Counted from the first letter of the stretch, positions 11,611 through 23,500 are shown. The stretch is 64,000 bases of DNA from Sinotaia quadrata (GCA_028829895.1 CM054178.1:69079835-69143834), one strand, 5' to 3'. The notes: a model not told the origin generated them from the letters alone. Numbers and translations are program-made.

Positions 11611-12479
11611 TACTGCTGTGATTTTGCCTACTTTAGTTATTAACTGATACTAGGTATAGGTGTACCGAATAATCTTAAATTTCCTTAGAAATAGGGAATT
11701 ATTTCTCATGTCTCATTTTCAATGAAAATCTTTATAAATTAAAAAGTGTAAAGAAAATCTTGAAATTTCTCAATTTAGCAAATTAAGGTTTCTATGAGTC
11801 GGCTGCAGTGATTTACTTGTCACAGAGTGAGATCAAATGTGTCAGACTGCAGTGTAGAGATTCTTCACTGGACACGCAGTGAGTGTTACAGTCTTTCAGC
11901 TGACGTGTGAATCACACTTCTCAAAATATGCGTAATAGGGTCCACTGTTCAACGCTAACTGTTCTAATGAGAACTTCACTAGTACGAATACGTACAGAGT
12001 ACGTTAACATAACCGCTTTAAACTCTGGTTCGTGAGAGCAGTTTTACAAAATCAATATCAAGAACTGCATCAGAACAATATCTCTTCACTTACTGAAGAT
12101 CGATTTGTAAAAGGCAATCGGTCGATGAGAACAGTCTCCCGAAATCATGGTTAAGAAAGACACCAGGCTATTTATAGCTCAAAACTAAATTAAGGTCAAA
12201 GTGTATCAGACTCTAGGTCCACATAAAGATATTATATACAGACTAAGAAGTGAATCGGTTTGTCGAACAATAAGAGTAATTACTATTATAATCTTTATGA
12301 CCTAACTCACAACACACACACTCATGCACGCACTCTTGACAAAGCACACAAGTTAACGATGAAAATAGAAACAGATTTCTACAGGCACAAATCAATGCTT
12401 TAGCTACGGGCGTTGACAAAAGCAATTCAGTCTTATATTATTGGCGGGCACTTTCAACTAAGAGGTCTCACCATTTCCT
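11611..12479. other. Unique spacer
   Basis: No gene or repeat recognised. A tatttatag near 12170 is TATA-like only. Confidence 0.4.
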
Positions 12480-12757
12480 GTTAGCGACCACTTTAATGTA
12501 ATTATTCTGTTAGTGTTTCATGTTAACAACCACTTTAATGTAATTATTCTAATATGTTAGTGTTTCATGTTAACAACCGCTTTAATGTAATTATTCTGTT
12601 AGTGTTTCATGTTAACAACCACTTTAATGTAATTATTCTAATATGTTAGTGTTTCATGTTAGCGACCTCTTGAATCTAATTATTCTAATATGTTGGTGTT
12701 TCATGTTAATGACTACTTTAATCCAATTACTCTAATACGTTGATATTCATGTTAGTG
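12480..12757. repeat. Minisatellite with alternating 42- and 49-bp units
   Basis: Units begin ttaacaaccactttaatgta. Every second early unit carries a 7-bp insertion (attctaatatgttag instead of attctgttag), giving a 91-bp higher-order period before the right-hand copies degenerate. Confidence 0.9.
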
Positions 12758-13083
12758 GGCACTTCCAACATGTCCTCGAACACTTCCAACAAATTCATCG
12801 CCAGTTTATATCATGGGGAGCACTTCAGTCTAAGACTGATTTGCTGACATTTCGCTTTCCCAAAACGGTAATGTCGGCATCCAAAATCCGGTGGGGTGGG
12901 GTTGGATCAAATGTTACATCATTAACGCCTTAAGCCCATCACAAGGCCAGGTCATCACTCGAAGTCAAAAAGTGAATGTTATTTTCTTTGCACTTTTATA
13001 GGCATATGTATTTCTTTAAATGGAATAAAAATAAATTCTTTCAGATTTCTGTTGCAAAACTTCCCACGCTTCACACTCTCGGC
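12758..13083. other. Unique spacer
   Basis: It holds two short gcacttccaac echoes of the preceding array and nothing else recognisable. Confidence 0.4.
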
Positions 13084-13143
13084 ATCCATTTAGTCAGTTT
13101 ATCCATTTAGTCAGGCTATCCATTTAGTCAGTCTATCCATGTA
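13084..13143. repeat. 17-bp tandem repeat, 3.5 copies
   Basis: Copies of tccatttagtcagtcta. Confidence 0.92.
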
Positions 13144-13210
13144 AATGCGGATATTCGTGCTTGCAATAAATGGACGCATCAGTTTGCAAATGAGATGTTT
13201 ACCTTGTATG

Positions 13211-13302
13211 ATTCCGTTGCAAAGATAACTCCTTTCCTACCCATTTCATTGAAAGAATCCGTTACAAAGATAACTCCTTCCCCCCCCCCCATTTCATTGA
13301 GA
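13211..13302. repeat. Direct dimer, 45-47 bp
   Basis: Two copies beginning attccgttgcaaagataact. The second contains a C run. Confidence 0.88.
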
Positions 13303-13623
13303 GAAAAAAGAGGTATGACCACCATCGGTGATATTTTTTCCTAACAAGGGAACAACAATAGTTCGTTTGAAAATTCAAACTAATATTTCAAACAATTTCT
13401 TTAATAAAATATAAAAAGTATTGCGTCTCGAGTTCGTTTTGGCTCTTCGATCTTTAAATATCTAGTTTAAAATATACAATGATATTGAACCTTTGTACAA
13501 TGTAATTTTGTGTTAATTTTGTAAAAGTAGACGTCACGTGACTTCCGATGTTTATCACAATCACTAAAGATTTCAAGTGCCGCTGAAACCGAACTATTCC
13601 CCTCCAAGCACGCAAACGATTTT
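13303..13623. other. AT-rich spacer
   Basis: Nothing recognised. Confidence 0.4.
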
Positions 13624-13720
13624 CAATCTACCTAAACTTTTGTGAATATGCAAATATCAATCTACCAAAACTTTTGTGAATATGCAAATATCAATCTACC
13701 AAAACTTTTGTGAATATCAA
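13624..13720. repeat. Minisatellite, 34-bp unit, about 2.8 copies
   Basis: Units begin caatctaccaaaacttttgt. Confidence 0.92.
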
Positions 13721-13984
13721 TCGTGGAGTGTGTGAGAACGGACAACAGTAGGCGAGTTTTAGAATTGGCAGGCGGAAGTTTTTAACTCAGACTTAGGTAA
13801 GCCCGTGCCTCTGAGCAACTCGGGCAGAAAGTTTTCTCTAACGTGTTCTAACATTTTTTATGGACTTGATACTTTATTTGCAAGTTGTACTTGTGCGTTA
13901 ATACTTTAAGCTTAGTAGAAACGGATTGTTGCAAAGTACCTTTACTTTTCTCTATCGCTTGCAACTAGATGTAATGCTTATAAG

Positions 13985-14775
13985 TAGTAGTAGTGGAAGT
14001 TGTAGTAATTATAGTAGTAGTAGTAGTAGTAATGGTGGTAGCAGACATAGAAGTACTTCTGGAGGAAGTAGTAGTAGTAGTAGTAGTAGGTGGTGGTGGT
14101 AGTAGTAGCACTAATAGTAGCACCAGAAGCAATAGTAGTGGTGGAAGTAGCAGTAGCAGTAGCAGTGGTGGTAGTAGTAGTAGTTGTGGTAATAATAGTA
14201 GGAGTATTAATAATAGTAGTAGTAATATTAAAAGAAGAAGTAGCAGTATTGGTAGTAGTAGTTGTAGTAGTAGTAGTAGAAGTAGTAGCAAAAATAGTAG
14301 TGGTAGTTATAGTAGAAGTAGTAGTAGTGGATGTAGTAAAAGTATTAATAGTAGTAGTAGAAGTAGTATTAATAGTGGTAGTAGTAGGAAGAGTGGTATC
14401 AGTATTAGAAGTAGTGGTGGTGGTGGTGGTAGTAATATAAGTAGTAGTAGTACTAGTAGAAAAAATAGTAGTAGTGGTAGTAGTAGTAGTTGAAGAAGTA
14501 GTAGAAAAAGAAGTGCGTATTAGTGGTAGTAGTAGTAGAAGTTATATTAGTAGTAGAAGTAGAGGTGGTGGTGGTGGTGGTATAGTAATAGAAGAAGTAG
14601 TGGTGGTAGTAGTAATAGTGATAATAGTAGAAGTAGTTTTGTGTGTTGTGAAGTGGTGTTAGTAGTATAAGTAATAGTAGTAGTAGTGGTGGTAGGAGAA
14701 AGAGTAGAAAAAGTAGTAATAATAGTAGAAGTACTAGTAGAAGAAGACGTAGTAGTGGTAGTAGTAGTAGAAGTG

Positions 14776-14806
<31 letters not shown>

Positions 14807-15021
14807 AAGTAGAAGTGATGTGTGGTATTTGTGGTGGTGATATTAGTAAAAGTATAAGTTGTAGCAGTACTAGTAGAAGAAGTATTAGTAATAGTAGTAG
14901 AAATACTAGTAGTAGTAGTAGAAGTAATAGTGGAGGTAGTAGTATTAGTAGAAGTAGTAGTATTAGTAGAAGTAGTAATAGTAGTAGAAGTAGTAATAGT
15001 GGTAGTAGTAGTACTAGTACT
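13985..15021. repeat. 1-kb degenerate triplet satellite (AGT/GGT/AAT)
   Basis: About 1040 bp built almost wholly from AGT, with GGT, AAT, AGA and AGC variants. The plus strand has very little C. Local GGT runs lie near 14090, 14415 and 14565. Every frame is long and open on both strands (Ser-rich and Val-rich on plus, Leu-rich and Thr-rich on minus), so the frames carry no evidence of coding. Confidence 0.97.
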
Positions 15022-15025
15022 GTGC

Positions 15026-15362
15026 AATGACACCTGTCTGGATAAAGGACTCTATAAAACACTATTTGACATTACTGGATAATCGACACACTAAAAAACA
15101 AGACATACTTATAGAGAATGACACATTACTAGATAAAGGACACACTACAAAATAAAAACGCACTACTAGGCAATGACACCGTGTTGGATAAAAGGCACAC
15201 TACAAAACACTGCCTTTTAGTGTGTTCTTGTTTTGTAGTGTCTTTTATCCAGTAATGTGTCATTGTCCAGTAGTGTCCTTGTTATGTGGAGTGTTCTTTG
15301 TCCACTAATGTGTCATTGTCTAGAAGTGTCCTTTCCAGCACTGTCTTCTTGTTCTGTAGTGG
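15026..15362. repeat. Head-to-head inverted minisatellite
   Basis: Left of about 15215, diverged units run aatgacac...ggataaaggac...actacaaaa. To the right the same units run in reverse complement (ttttgtagtg...tttatccagtaatgtgtcatt). The best-paired arms are 15117-15165 and 15218-15264, with about five mismatches and a 2-bp indel. A transcript or single strand could form a long hairpin. No gene is seen inside. Confidence 0.88.
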
Positions 15363-15615
15363 ATCATAAATGGAAAAGAATAGTCACGGGTAAGTGAACT
15401 GAGGCATGTTGACTGAAATCAATAGGAATGACCCCCTTACCAACCACCAAGCACTGACGTTAGGAAGCGGGGCAATAAGCAGAAGTAAATCGGTCGACCT
15501 CGCAATACCAGTGGTTCGATATTGATATTAATGATGTTTTTGTCTTTGTTTTGTTTTCGGTTTTGTGAGTGGGTAAGTGTAGTCATTTGTTTGAGTTTCT
15601 TGTTGTTTACGCTCG

Positions 15616-15731
15616 TGATTGAGCTAGTAAGACCCTGGATGGCTCTCGTGATTGAGCTAGTAAGACCCTGGATGGCTCTTGTGATTGAGCTAGTAAGACC
15701 CTGGATGGCTCTTGTGATTGAGCTAGTAAGC
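15616..15731. repeat. Minisatellite, 33-bp unit, 3.5 copies
   Basis: Units begin gtgattgagctagtaagacc and are nearly identical. Both strands stay open over 11-residue repeats because 33 is a multiple of three. Confidence 0.93.
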
Positions 15732-15754
15732 GCCTGTCTGTCTGTGTTTCTCAG

Positions 15755-16010
15755 TTTCATTGATGTCGACCTTTCACTGGACAGAAGAGTGTACTATTAT
15801 TTTACATCATTGATGTCGAACTTTCACCGGACAGAGCAGTGAATTAGTTTACATCGTTGATGTCTAACTTTCACCGGACAGAGCAGTGTACTATTATTTT
15901 ACATCATTGATGTCGAACTTTCACCGGACAGAGCAGTGTACTATTATTTTACATCGTTGATGTCGAGCTTTTACCGGACAGAACAGTGTTCTGTTAGTTT
16001 ACATCACTGG
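15755..16010. repeat. Minisatellite, 50-bp unit, 5 copies
   Basis: Units begin catcattgatgtcgaacttt and include caccggacagagcagtgta. One copy has an internal deletion. Confidence 0.93.
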
Positions 16011-17400
16011 AGTAATTTATGGAAAATACAAACGAATTGTCTATAATCAATAGTTTGTCTTATGATGAAGACAGACTGCATGAATTTAACGTGATTTTTC
16101 CTGCCCACGAAATTCTTATTTAAGACAAAAGTGTCTTCCTTTCATTATTTTATTTAAATATTCGAAGGAAACTTTCTTATTCATTTACTAATCGTAATAT
16201 GAAAATAATCTTTTATAGTCATCGGGAAATACAGTGTCTAAGTAAAAAGGTTTTTTTTTCTACTCTAACTGTTCTCTTTACTCTTGGAATTCGGTTTACA
16301 ATTAGTTTGTAGTCAAAATTGAAACAATGTGAAACCTTAATTTTACTCTTACGGTTCTGGAAAAAAACTCAGATAATATTGTCTACCATTCATCAAACTT
16401 TTTCTTTTCTATAACTTTATTATTCATTCTTATCTTGTCTCTCTTAGGCTTGCATGCATATTTACTGATCCATTAGTTTCCGCTATGCTTCCTTTGCTAG
16501 TCTGTTTTCAGCGAACGTAATAGGTTCCCTTTGCTAGTTTTTGTTTTTAGCGGCTACAGTGCTATCCTTTTGATAGGGTGTGTTTTTCGTTACTTCCTTC
16601 AAGGTGATTTAATATCTTTCCTTCTTATATGTTTATTTAGTCGATGCTTTCTATATTATCTTGTCTAATTTATTACTGATTTTAAACATTGTTTTTTTAT
16701 TATCATTTCTTCTATTAAATAGCTTAATAGTATTACACAAATAAAACAAGGAAATATGCAATGGAGACAAAACCATTTTATGGTGTGTTCCAAATGTATA
16801 TCATTTCTTATTGCGTAAAGGCAGGTTTCAGGAAAACAGAAATCCAGTCGGAGTTTTCAAGGATTCAGTTCATGGCCGATACTTATGCCCTTGTAGGAAT
16901 TCTCTTTGGATTCGCTAAAAGATTTCTTCCATTGTTCCATTATCCATTTCTTTTAGTGCGTTTGCGATATTGGTCTTTGTACCGACTTTCGGCAGTTCCT
17001 CATCCCAGGAAGATCTTTTTCCTTGTTTTCACTCCATTCTTTTTCCGGTTTATCTTATTTCCCTATGGTGTTTTCTCTTTCCTGATGTAATAGCCTCCCT
17101 TATCTTCCAAGTCCTTCGGTCAAGGTGTGTGGGGAGGGACGAGTGTGTGTGTAGTGTATGTGTGTATATGTGTATATATGTATGAATGTGTGTGTGTGTT
17201 TATACGATAATAGTTCAAGAATTTATAACAAAACAGCAGCGAACATAAAGAAAGAAAAAAATCAAAAATGAATTTTTTTTCAGAATATGATTCGTCTGCT
17301 TTTTTGTCGCTTGATTTTCCTGTCTTTCAGAGGATCACACTTCAGACTAAGGCTACACATTTTAAATAAGGGTGCTACTTTTATATCTTTGTCCCTTACA
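16011..17400. other. T-rich spacer
   Basis: A 109-codon plus-strand frame (16761-17090) is rich in Phe, Leu and Tyr, as expected from T-rich DNA, and has no recognised domain. GT-rich sequence lies at 17140-17200. No gene is supported. Confidence 0.4.
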
Positions 17401-17590
17401 TATGTCTTCACAGTCGAACCTAAAGACATGTCTTCACAACCGAACCTTAAGATATGTCTTCACAGCCGAACCTAAAGATATGTCTTCACAGCCGAACCTA
17501 AAGATATGTCTTCACAGCCGAACCTAGATAGATAGATAGATAGACAGATAGATAGATAGATATGTCTACACAGCCGAACCTAGAGACATG
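17401..17590. repeat. Minisatellite, 26-bp unit, with an internal GATA tract
   Basis: Units atgtcttcacagccgaacct+aaagat. At 17526-17562 the unit end aaagata is replaced by gata repeats (one gaca), then the array resumes. This looks like a GATA tract born inside a minisatellite. Confidence 0.92.
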
Positions 17591-17729
17591 TTCAGTTCTC
17601 CTCAACCTTATCACTCTCGAACTTTGTTTACATTTGAAGTAACAAGGACCGTTTGCTTTCAGTGAACGTGTGGGGTTCTGCTCGCAATGAACATGTTTAA
17701 CGTTATATAACTGCCTTGAATATGAATAC

Positions 17730-17859
<130 letters not shown>

Positions 17860-17978
17860 GCGAGTGTATGTATATATGGATTTATTTTCTTTAATTAATC
17901 CATTCGTATTTCAAAATGAATAGTTTATTTGTATACCTGTTCCTTTCTGGTCTCGCAATCTTTGTTGAACTTTTCCTG

Positions 17979-18068
17979 ACACACATACACACATAGAAAC
18001 ACATACAAACATACGGGCACATACATACACACATACAAACATACACACACACATACATACACATATAT
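17979..18068. repeat. ACAT/ACAC-rich simple sequence
   Basis: Imperfect acatac and acac repeats. Minus-strand frames across it are low-complexity. Confidence 0.85.
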
Positions 18069-18959
18069 TTATGTGCATGCATAGATTCATAGGCACACAA
18101 ACATACACGCATGCAAAATTTCGTGGACATTTGCGCCTCAATCTTCGATTCTGGTTTCACCCTATTCGTAACAAAGAAATGGTGTTTAATTTAATTTATT
18201 TTTTTTATAATAGTTTAATTGTTTAATGTTTTGGTTTCCATTTCTCATCTCCTGAAAACTTCCCATCACCCCCATCCTGTCTCTTCTACAAAGACGCGTA
18301 TCGTCTTAAGTCAACAACAACAACAAAATCCAAAAATGGTTGGGTTCTAGAAATACACCAAAACCAATTCTCTAAGGGCATTTTTGCGCACATGAAAAAT
18401 ATATGAGATTTCATATCACAGCACGTCTTGTCTTGTCAACGGCCCTGGGTCAAATTCTGATTTGATTAAAGTTCAATAAATTATTTACGTTCCACAATAC
18501 CTCGCCTTGACTGAGTGCTAAAGGTCAAATGACGGGCCTCTTACTCATGGCGTCACACAGATGCTTAGCCTTGTCCTACACACTCGCATCTACGTAGATC
18601 ACAGCTTAAGGCTTCACAGTGGAACCCACCTCAGAGAATCAATCCAACGCGGTTAAAATAACAGGGCTTTGCGGCACAGGAAGCATTGTTAAACACAATG
18701 TTCGCGTCCTGAGGTCAAAAGGATTTTCTTCACGGCATCCTGCGGCCAAATTATATGCGGATATTTTTTGTGACATCATATGATATATGCGTTTGAACTC
18801 GTGAACTCCGAGGCATTGATCAAAAGAAAAATCACCATAAAGTTCCATCAAAACTTGTGTGAGTTTAAAATTGAAAGTAGCTTCTTTGCAAATTACTTAA
18901 AATTTGACTAGAGGTTTCTCTAGAAGGGAAATTGTGGTCTTATACGCAATGACTCTTAT
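18069..18959. other. Unique spacer with one small complex frame
   Basis: A minus-strand 70-codon frame (18639-18851) has a balanced composition and starts in a GATGG context. I recognise no family and see no other coding support. The region around 18420-18720 is more GC-rich than its surroundings. Confidence 0.2.
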
Positions 18960-19078
18960 TTGTTTGATTGATTGATTGATTGATTAATTGATTAATTAAT
19001 TGATTGATTGATTGATTAATTGATTGATTGATTGATTAATTAATTGGTTGGTTGGTTGGTTAATTGGTTGGTTGGATG
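18960..19078. repeat. TGAT/TAAT/TTGG tetranucleotide tract
   Basis: Repeats of tgat interspersed with taat, changing to ttgg on the right. Confidence 0.95.
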
Positions 19079-19427
19079 ATGGCTGTCATGTCTTTCATGT
19101 TGTTTGCATGATATATATTATATCTTTGGTTTAGAATTTTATTTGGTTTATTTTGCTAAATTATCATTTGGTTGGTTAGTTTTGTCATGTAATGTAATTC
19201 AATCCTGGCGGCTTGCGACACCAAGAATCCTATCAAACTGGTTGGATAAACCATAATAGTAAGATAAACCATAATAGTAAGTAGTTTTTCTGACAGAAGA
19301 AGACAGTAGTCAGATGGTTCGTGTAGGCAGGTATAAAATAGAATTGGAACATTTGCTTTAACACAGTTTTAATCCAACACGATTTTTAAAAAAGACATTT
19401 AGCATTATTTTTTCCGGTGATGAAAAA
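19079..19427. other. AT-rich spacer
   Basis: Only a short duplication of aaccataatagtaag near 19250-19290. Confidence 0.4.
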
Positions 19428-19690
19428 AGTTACAGGAATAAAGTCATAGGAAGTAAAGTCACAAGAAAAGAAGTCACAGTCACAAAAAAAAAAGTCACGG
19501 GAGAAAAGTCAGAAAAAGTCATTTATTTCTGTGATGCTCACACTTGCTTAGATGTGTAAATGCGTACTTGTTTAGTGATAACACGTCAGATTCATACACA
19601 TTTTTTTTCTGTGACTTCTTTTATGTGACTTTTTTCTTGTGACTATTTTTCCTCTGACTTTCTTTCCTGTGAATTTTTTTCTAACAAAAC
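19428..19690. repeat. Inverted pair of short-unit arrays
   Basis: The left arm (19428-19523) repeats aaagtcacaag. The right arm (19607-19690) repeats its complement cttgtgacttt. The best pairing is 19456-19479 with 19609-19631 (about 22 of 24 positions). The loop is about 85 bp and unrelated. Lys-rich minus-strand and Phe-rich plus-strand frames are by-products. Confidence 0.85.
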
Positions 19691-20080
19691 TTGGGACTTT
19701 ATTCCCTTTTACTTTTTTCCCGACAACCATTTTTTCCACTGGCCGAAATACGTCCTTTATAAGATTCCCTCCAATGTTTACTTCAGGAGCAAAGGCTGTG
19801 CGGCCCAGCGTGCAATTCCTCAACCACGTTAAAGTGTTAGATTTAATTTTGGAGTCCGACTGGTCTTAAGCGAGAGATTAACAAATTCTGTTCAAGAATA
19901 TTTATTTCAGAATAATGTGAGCCTCCCGATTTCACGCTTTGTCCTTGATGTTTTACCGGTCAAACAAGTAATCTAATTCTTCTTCCGGTCCCCTCCCCTA
20001 ACTTCCTGTCCTACTACTACTTCCCAAAGTAAGTAAATTATTCCACTCATAACGGTTAATCGGTTAGCTTACGAGTATCA
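19691..20080. other. Unique spacer
   Basis: No gene or repeat recognised. Confidence 0.4.
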
Positions 20081-20443
20081 TTTGCCAAATCAAAGCCGTG
20101 TATCTGTTATAGCATTTTGCACAAAATCAAAGTCGTGTATCTGTTATAGCATTTTGCACCAAATCAAGGCCGTGTATCTGTTATAGTATTTTGCACCAAA
20201 TCAAGGCCGTGTATCTGTTATCATAACATTTTGCACCAAATCAAAGTCATGTATCTGTTATCATAACATTTTGCACCAAATCAAAGTCGTGTATCTGTTA
20301 TCATAACATTTTGCACCAAATCAAAGTCGTGTATCTGTTATCATAACATTTTGCACCAAATCAAAGCCGTGTATCTGTTATCATAACATTTTGCACCAAA
20401 TCAAAGCCGTGTATCTGTTATCATAACATTTTGCACCAAATCA
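20081..20443. repeat. Minisatellite, 37-bp units followed by 40-bp units
   Basis: Three left copies read ttatagcattttgc (37 bp). Six right copies read ttatcataacattttgc (40 bp). The common core is accaaatcaaagccgtgtat. The change in unit length occurs once, so the two halves expanded separately. Confidence 0.95.
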
Positions 20444-20569
20444 GAAAATATCTCTCAACAAATGATTTTAGGTTTTACTTTTATGTTCAATAACCCTTGC
20501 TTTTTAACTACTCCTGCTTTGGTTTGCTTCTTGAAACTGCATGCACAATATGTAATGTGGGTCTCAAAG

Positions 20570-20602
20570 CCCCCCCCCCCCTACACACACACACACACAC
20601 AC
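20570..20602. repeat. C12 homopolymer and (AC)n
   Basis: A C run of 12, then ct, then about ten AC dinucleotides. Confidence 0.95.
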
Positions 20603-20792
20603 ATTTGGAGTTGTTGTATTTGGGGGAGTTGCTTTGACACTGCATTTTTGTAGATCACCTTTTAGGATCAAACATAATTCACTCTCTAAGCTTACTTTGA
20701 AGAATTAATTTAATTAATAAATCAGATAACAAACATGACAAATCAAACATTGAATACAAATTATGATGGTCTAGAACTGTGCTTGCTCTTTC

Positions 20793-20984
20793 GAAGTCTT
20801 TAACTCAACAACAGCTCGACCTCGGTGTGACGTTAACTTTGAAGTCTTTAACTCAACAACAGCTCGACCTCGGTGTGACGTTAACTTTGAAGTCTTTAAC
20901 TCAACAACAGCTCGACCTCGGTGTGACGTTAACTTTGAAGTCTTTAACTCAACAACAGCTCGACCTCGGTGTGACGTTAACTTT
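20793..20984. repeat. Minisatellite, 48-bp unit, 4 identical copies
   Basis: Four essentially perfect copies beginning gaagtctttaactcaacaac. At 48 bp (16 codons) the array stays open on the plus strand in an 89-codon frame (20779-21048). The peptide has no known domain. Perfect identity points to very recent duplication. Confidence 0.96.
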
Positions 20985-21616
20985 AAGAAGGGTCTGTCCG
21001 CACAGCCAAGCGTACATCAGTGGGCAGCCGCCTAAGCGAATTATCTGACTTCAAACCGTCCTATATTTCTAGGACATTAGCACTGTATTCTACATTGTCC
21101 GCAGTGCAAAATGCGTTCAGTTACGTGTAAGAGAGACCGCTCTGTTCATCAATAGTACCCACTTCCGGTATTACTTTCTTTCCGACGTAATGTTATGTAT
21201 CCGAAATCGATGTTTCTGTTTTGTACTCCGAGGACAGCAACGACCCAATCCGTTTTTACAAGCGTGCTAATTAAACTCCTCTCCCTTTCCAGTTACCCTT
21301 TCCAATTCGTTTTCGTGAAGACCGAGAACTAACCCGATAAACCCTTAACAAACGCTGACGGAATCTCTGTTCCGAAAGTTTAGGGAAAGGAACAGACTTT
21401 TATCTTCTTCACTTCTCGAGGGGAAAGTTCCTGACAAGTGGACTGAAGATTGCTGGAAGGCTGGTAGGTAAAGGGGAGGGTTTGGACACATGCTAAATCC
21501 GACTTGAGCGGTAAGTTATCAATGGCTGCCGCTTTCCCGATGAAAGATTCGCTGATCTTTTGTTCTACGTACGTACTATTAGCAATTTGACGCAAAGGCG
21601 CAACTGGTATGTTAAA

Positions 21617-21617
<1 letters not shown>
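20985..21617. other. Unique spacer
   Basis: Moderate GC content compared with its neighbours. No gene recognised on either strand. Confidence 0.4.

Positions 21618-21682
<65 letters not shown>
21618..21682. repeat. (TG)n microsatellite
   Basis: About 32 TG dinucleotides without interruption. Confidence 0.98.
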
Positions 21683-21684
<2 letters not shown>

Positions 21685-23500
21685 AATTTGATACTGTGTT
21701 AAAATGAAAACCAGTCCCGTTGTGTTTATAATAAAGAGTTTTGTTATAACGTCAGTCTGCACGCGTCCTTTCACTGGCGAAGCTTGTATTGTTCGTTATT
21801 TACGCTCGTCTTCTAATCTATTCCCGCAACAAAATCCAGGTAAATCTCTTTTTACCGCATTTACTGAGTTGTCGTTGCATCAAAAGCCAAGCAAGTGTTT
21901 TTAAAGTCATGTGTTTGTATGTTTGTCTCAACGAAAAAAATACCCTGACAAGTTGCATTTTGAATCTTGAACTGTTGGCTATAACAATAACAAGCTGCTT
22001 TCTGTTATCCTCTATTCCGGTTTGGTCATACTAAAAAATAAATCCAGACAATTTTCATTCTGCCCTTATGTATTTTAATTTTGCAGCAACAAAGCCAAGC
22101 AAGTGATTAATGTCATCTTGATTTTCATTTTTGAACTACCAAATTTATGCATGTAAGATTTCTTTTTGGCCAAAATATCATAGCCGAATTTTCTCTGAAC
22201 GAAAGAACGAAATAGTCTTTATCTGATCTCGTTCTGGTGTCTCGGTACAAGAACCAGACAGTCTCTTCTTCTGCGTACCGAGTCATGTTGTGACGTTTCG
22301 TTGTGACAAGAACCAGGAGGTTTTTTCGGCTTATATAATGAACTTTCACTTTCACAAAACAAACTGAATCAGGCTGCACTGTTTACAGCCAACCTACTTT
22401 TCACAACCTTTGCTGTGCGATTGCCGGCTTGTACAAGTGCTGTTCTTTCTCCAGAGTTCGCTAATCCAACCATATTTTGCATCTACTTTGTTTTCCATCA
22501 GGAGTTTGTTTAATGGACAAAAGGCATGTCTGACTCATTATGGTTGTCAATGTCATTTTGCTTTTATGTCTTATGTCGTAAGGCCTGTTACGCAATTCTA
22601 CATTGTCTTTTGTTTCACTTGTAAATGTGCAGTGGTTTCTGGTGTCTGTCTGCTTGGATATGGATATATCTTGCCATATTGATAGTGACGTCATTGTGCT
22701 GCAGCTGGAATTTACATATGATCTGCAACATCATAATGCTTAGACATGAGACTGCCATTGCGGAAAAAAACATCATATTTTAATCATCAAAGTATATCTT
22801 CTGGTTCGACACTTTGCTATTTAAAAAGCACAGAATGTAAGCTTATCTTGTAAAGGTTCCTATACCGCATCTGCCGCACATACAATGTAACAAGAATTAA
22901 TCAGGTCACCTAACTGTGTTGCAAACTTTTAGTGATCCTCCAGGGTGACGTAAAAGCTGACAAATATTACGCTACAATTTACAGCAGAGTTACGATTTCA
23001 AATAAGATGGCATTAATCGAAGATGCTCTTCGACGACAAATCCCACTCTGTGCACACCATCCTAAGATGTTTGCTTGACTTCAACGTTATTCTCTCCCCT
23101 TTTCTTGCTCGTGCAGGATTAGATCAGAAGCCAGAGTGAAATAAAACGCGCCCCAAAAGGCTCCCAAAGGAAAGGTACAAAAAAGAAAAACCTTCTGTCG
23201 AACAATCAAACATTTCTATTGGCTATCTCCTGTCCAATTGTAAATATAATTCAGATACACTGCACTTCCTAAGCCTGTATCACACTCAATATCCTCAGCA
23301 TTAAACAAAATGGTGCCAGTTAAAATTACATTTTTTGCTTCAAGTTTTCTTTCAATGTAAATTTATTTCACAGTAATTAAAGATATCCCTTCATGTAATC
23401 CCTTCTTTCCTAATAATGTTAATATTATTTTGTTTGTTTTAGAGTTTAGGGCTTGCACATTAACTGTAAACACGTTTTCCTCAGAACGTGAATAAATATT
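21683..23500. other. Longest repeat-poor stretch of the first half
   Basis: No gene can be named. Small frames include a minus-strand one at 22125-22379 with a short segment resembling part of an SH2 domain, and a 24-codon frame starting aagATGg near 23007. Neither has splice or domain support strong enough to call. Confidence 0.3.

Noticed and set aside
13965..15062. Poly-Ser, poly-Val, poly-Leu and poly-Thr frames
   Set aside because: A triplet satellite without stop triplets leaves all frames open.
15440..15540. tRNA gene or tRNA-derived SINE
   Set aside because: gtggttcgatatt resembles a B box, but there is no A box, cloverleaf or tail.
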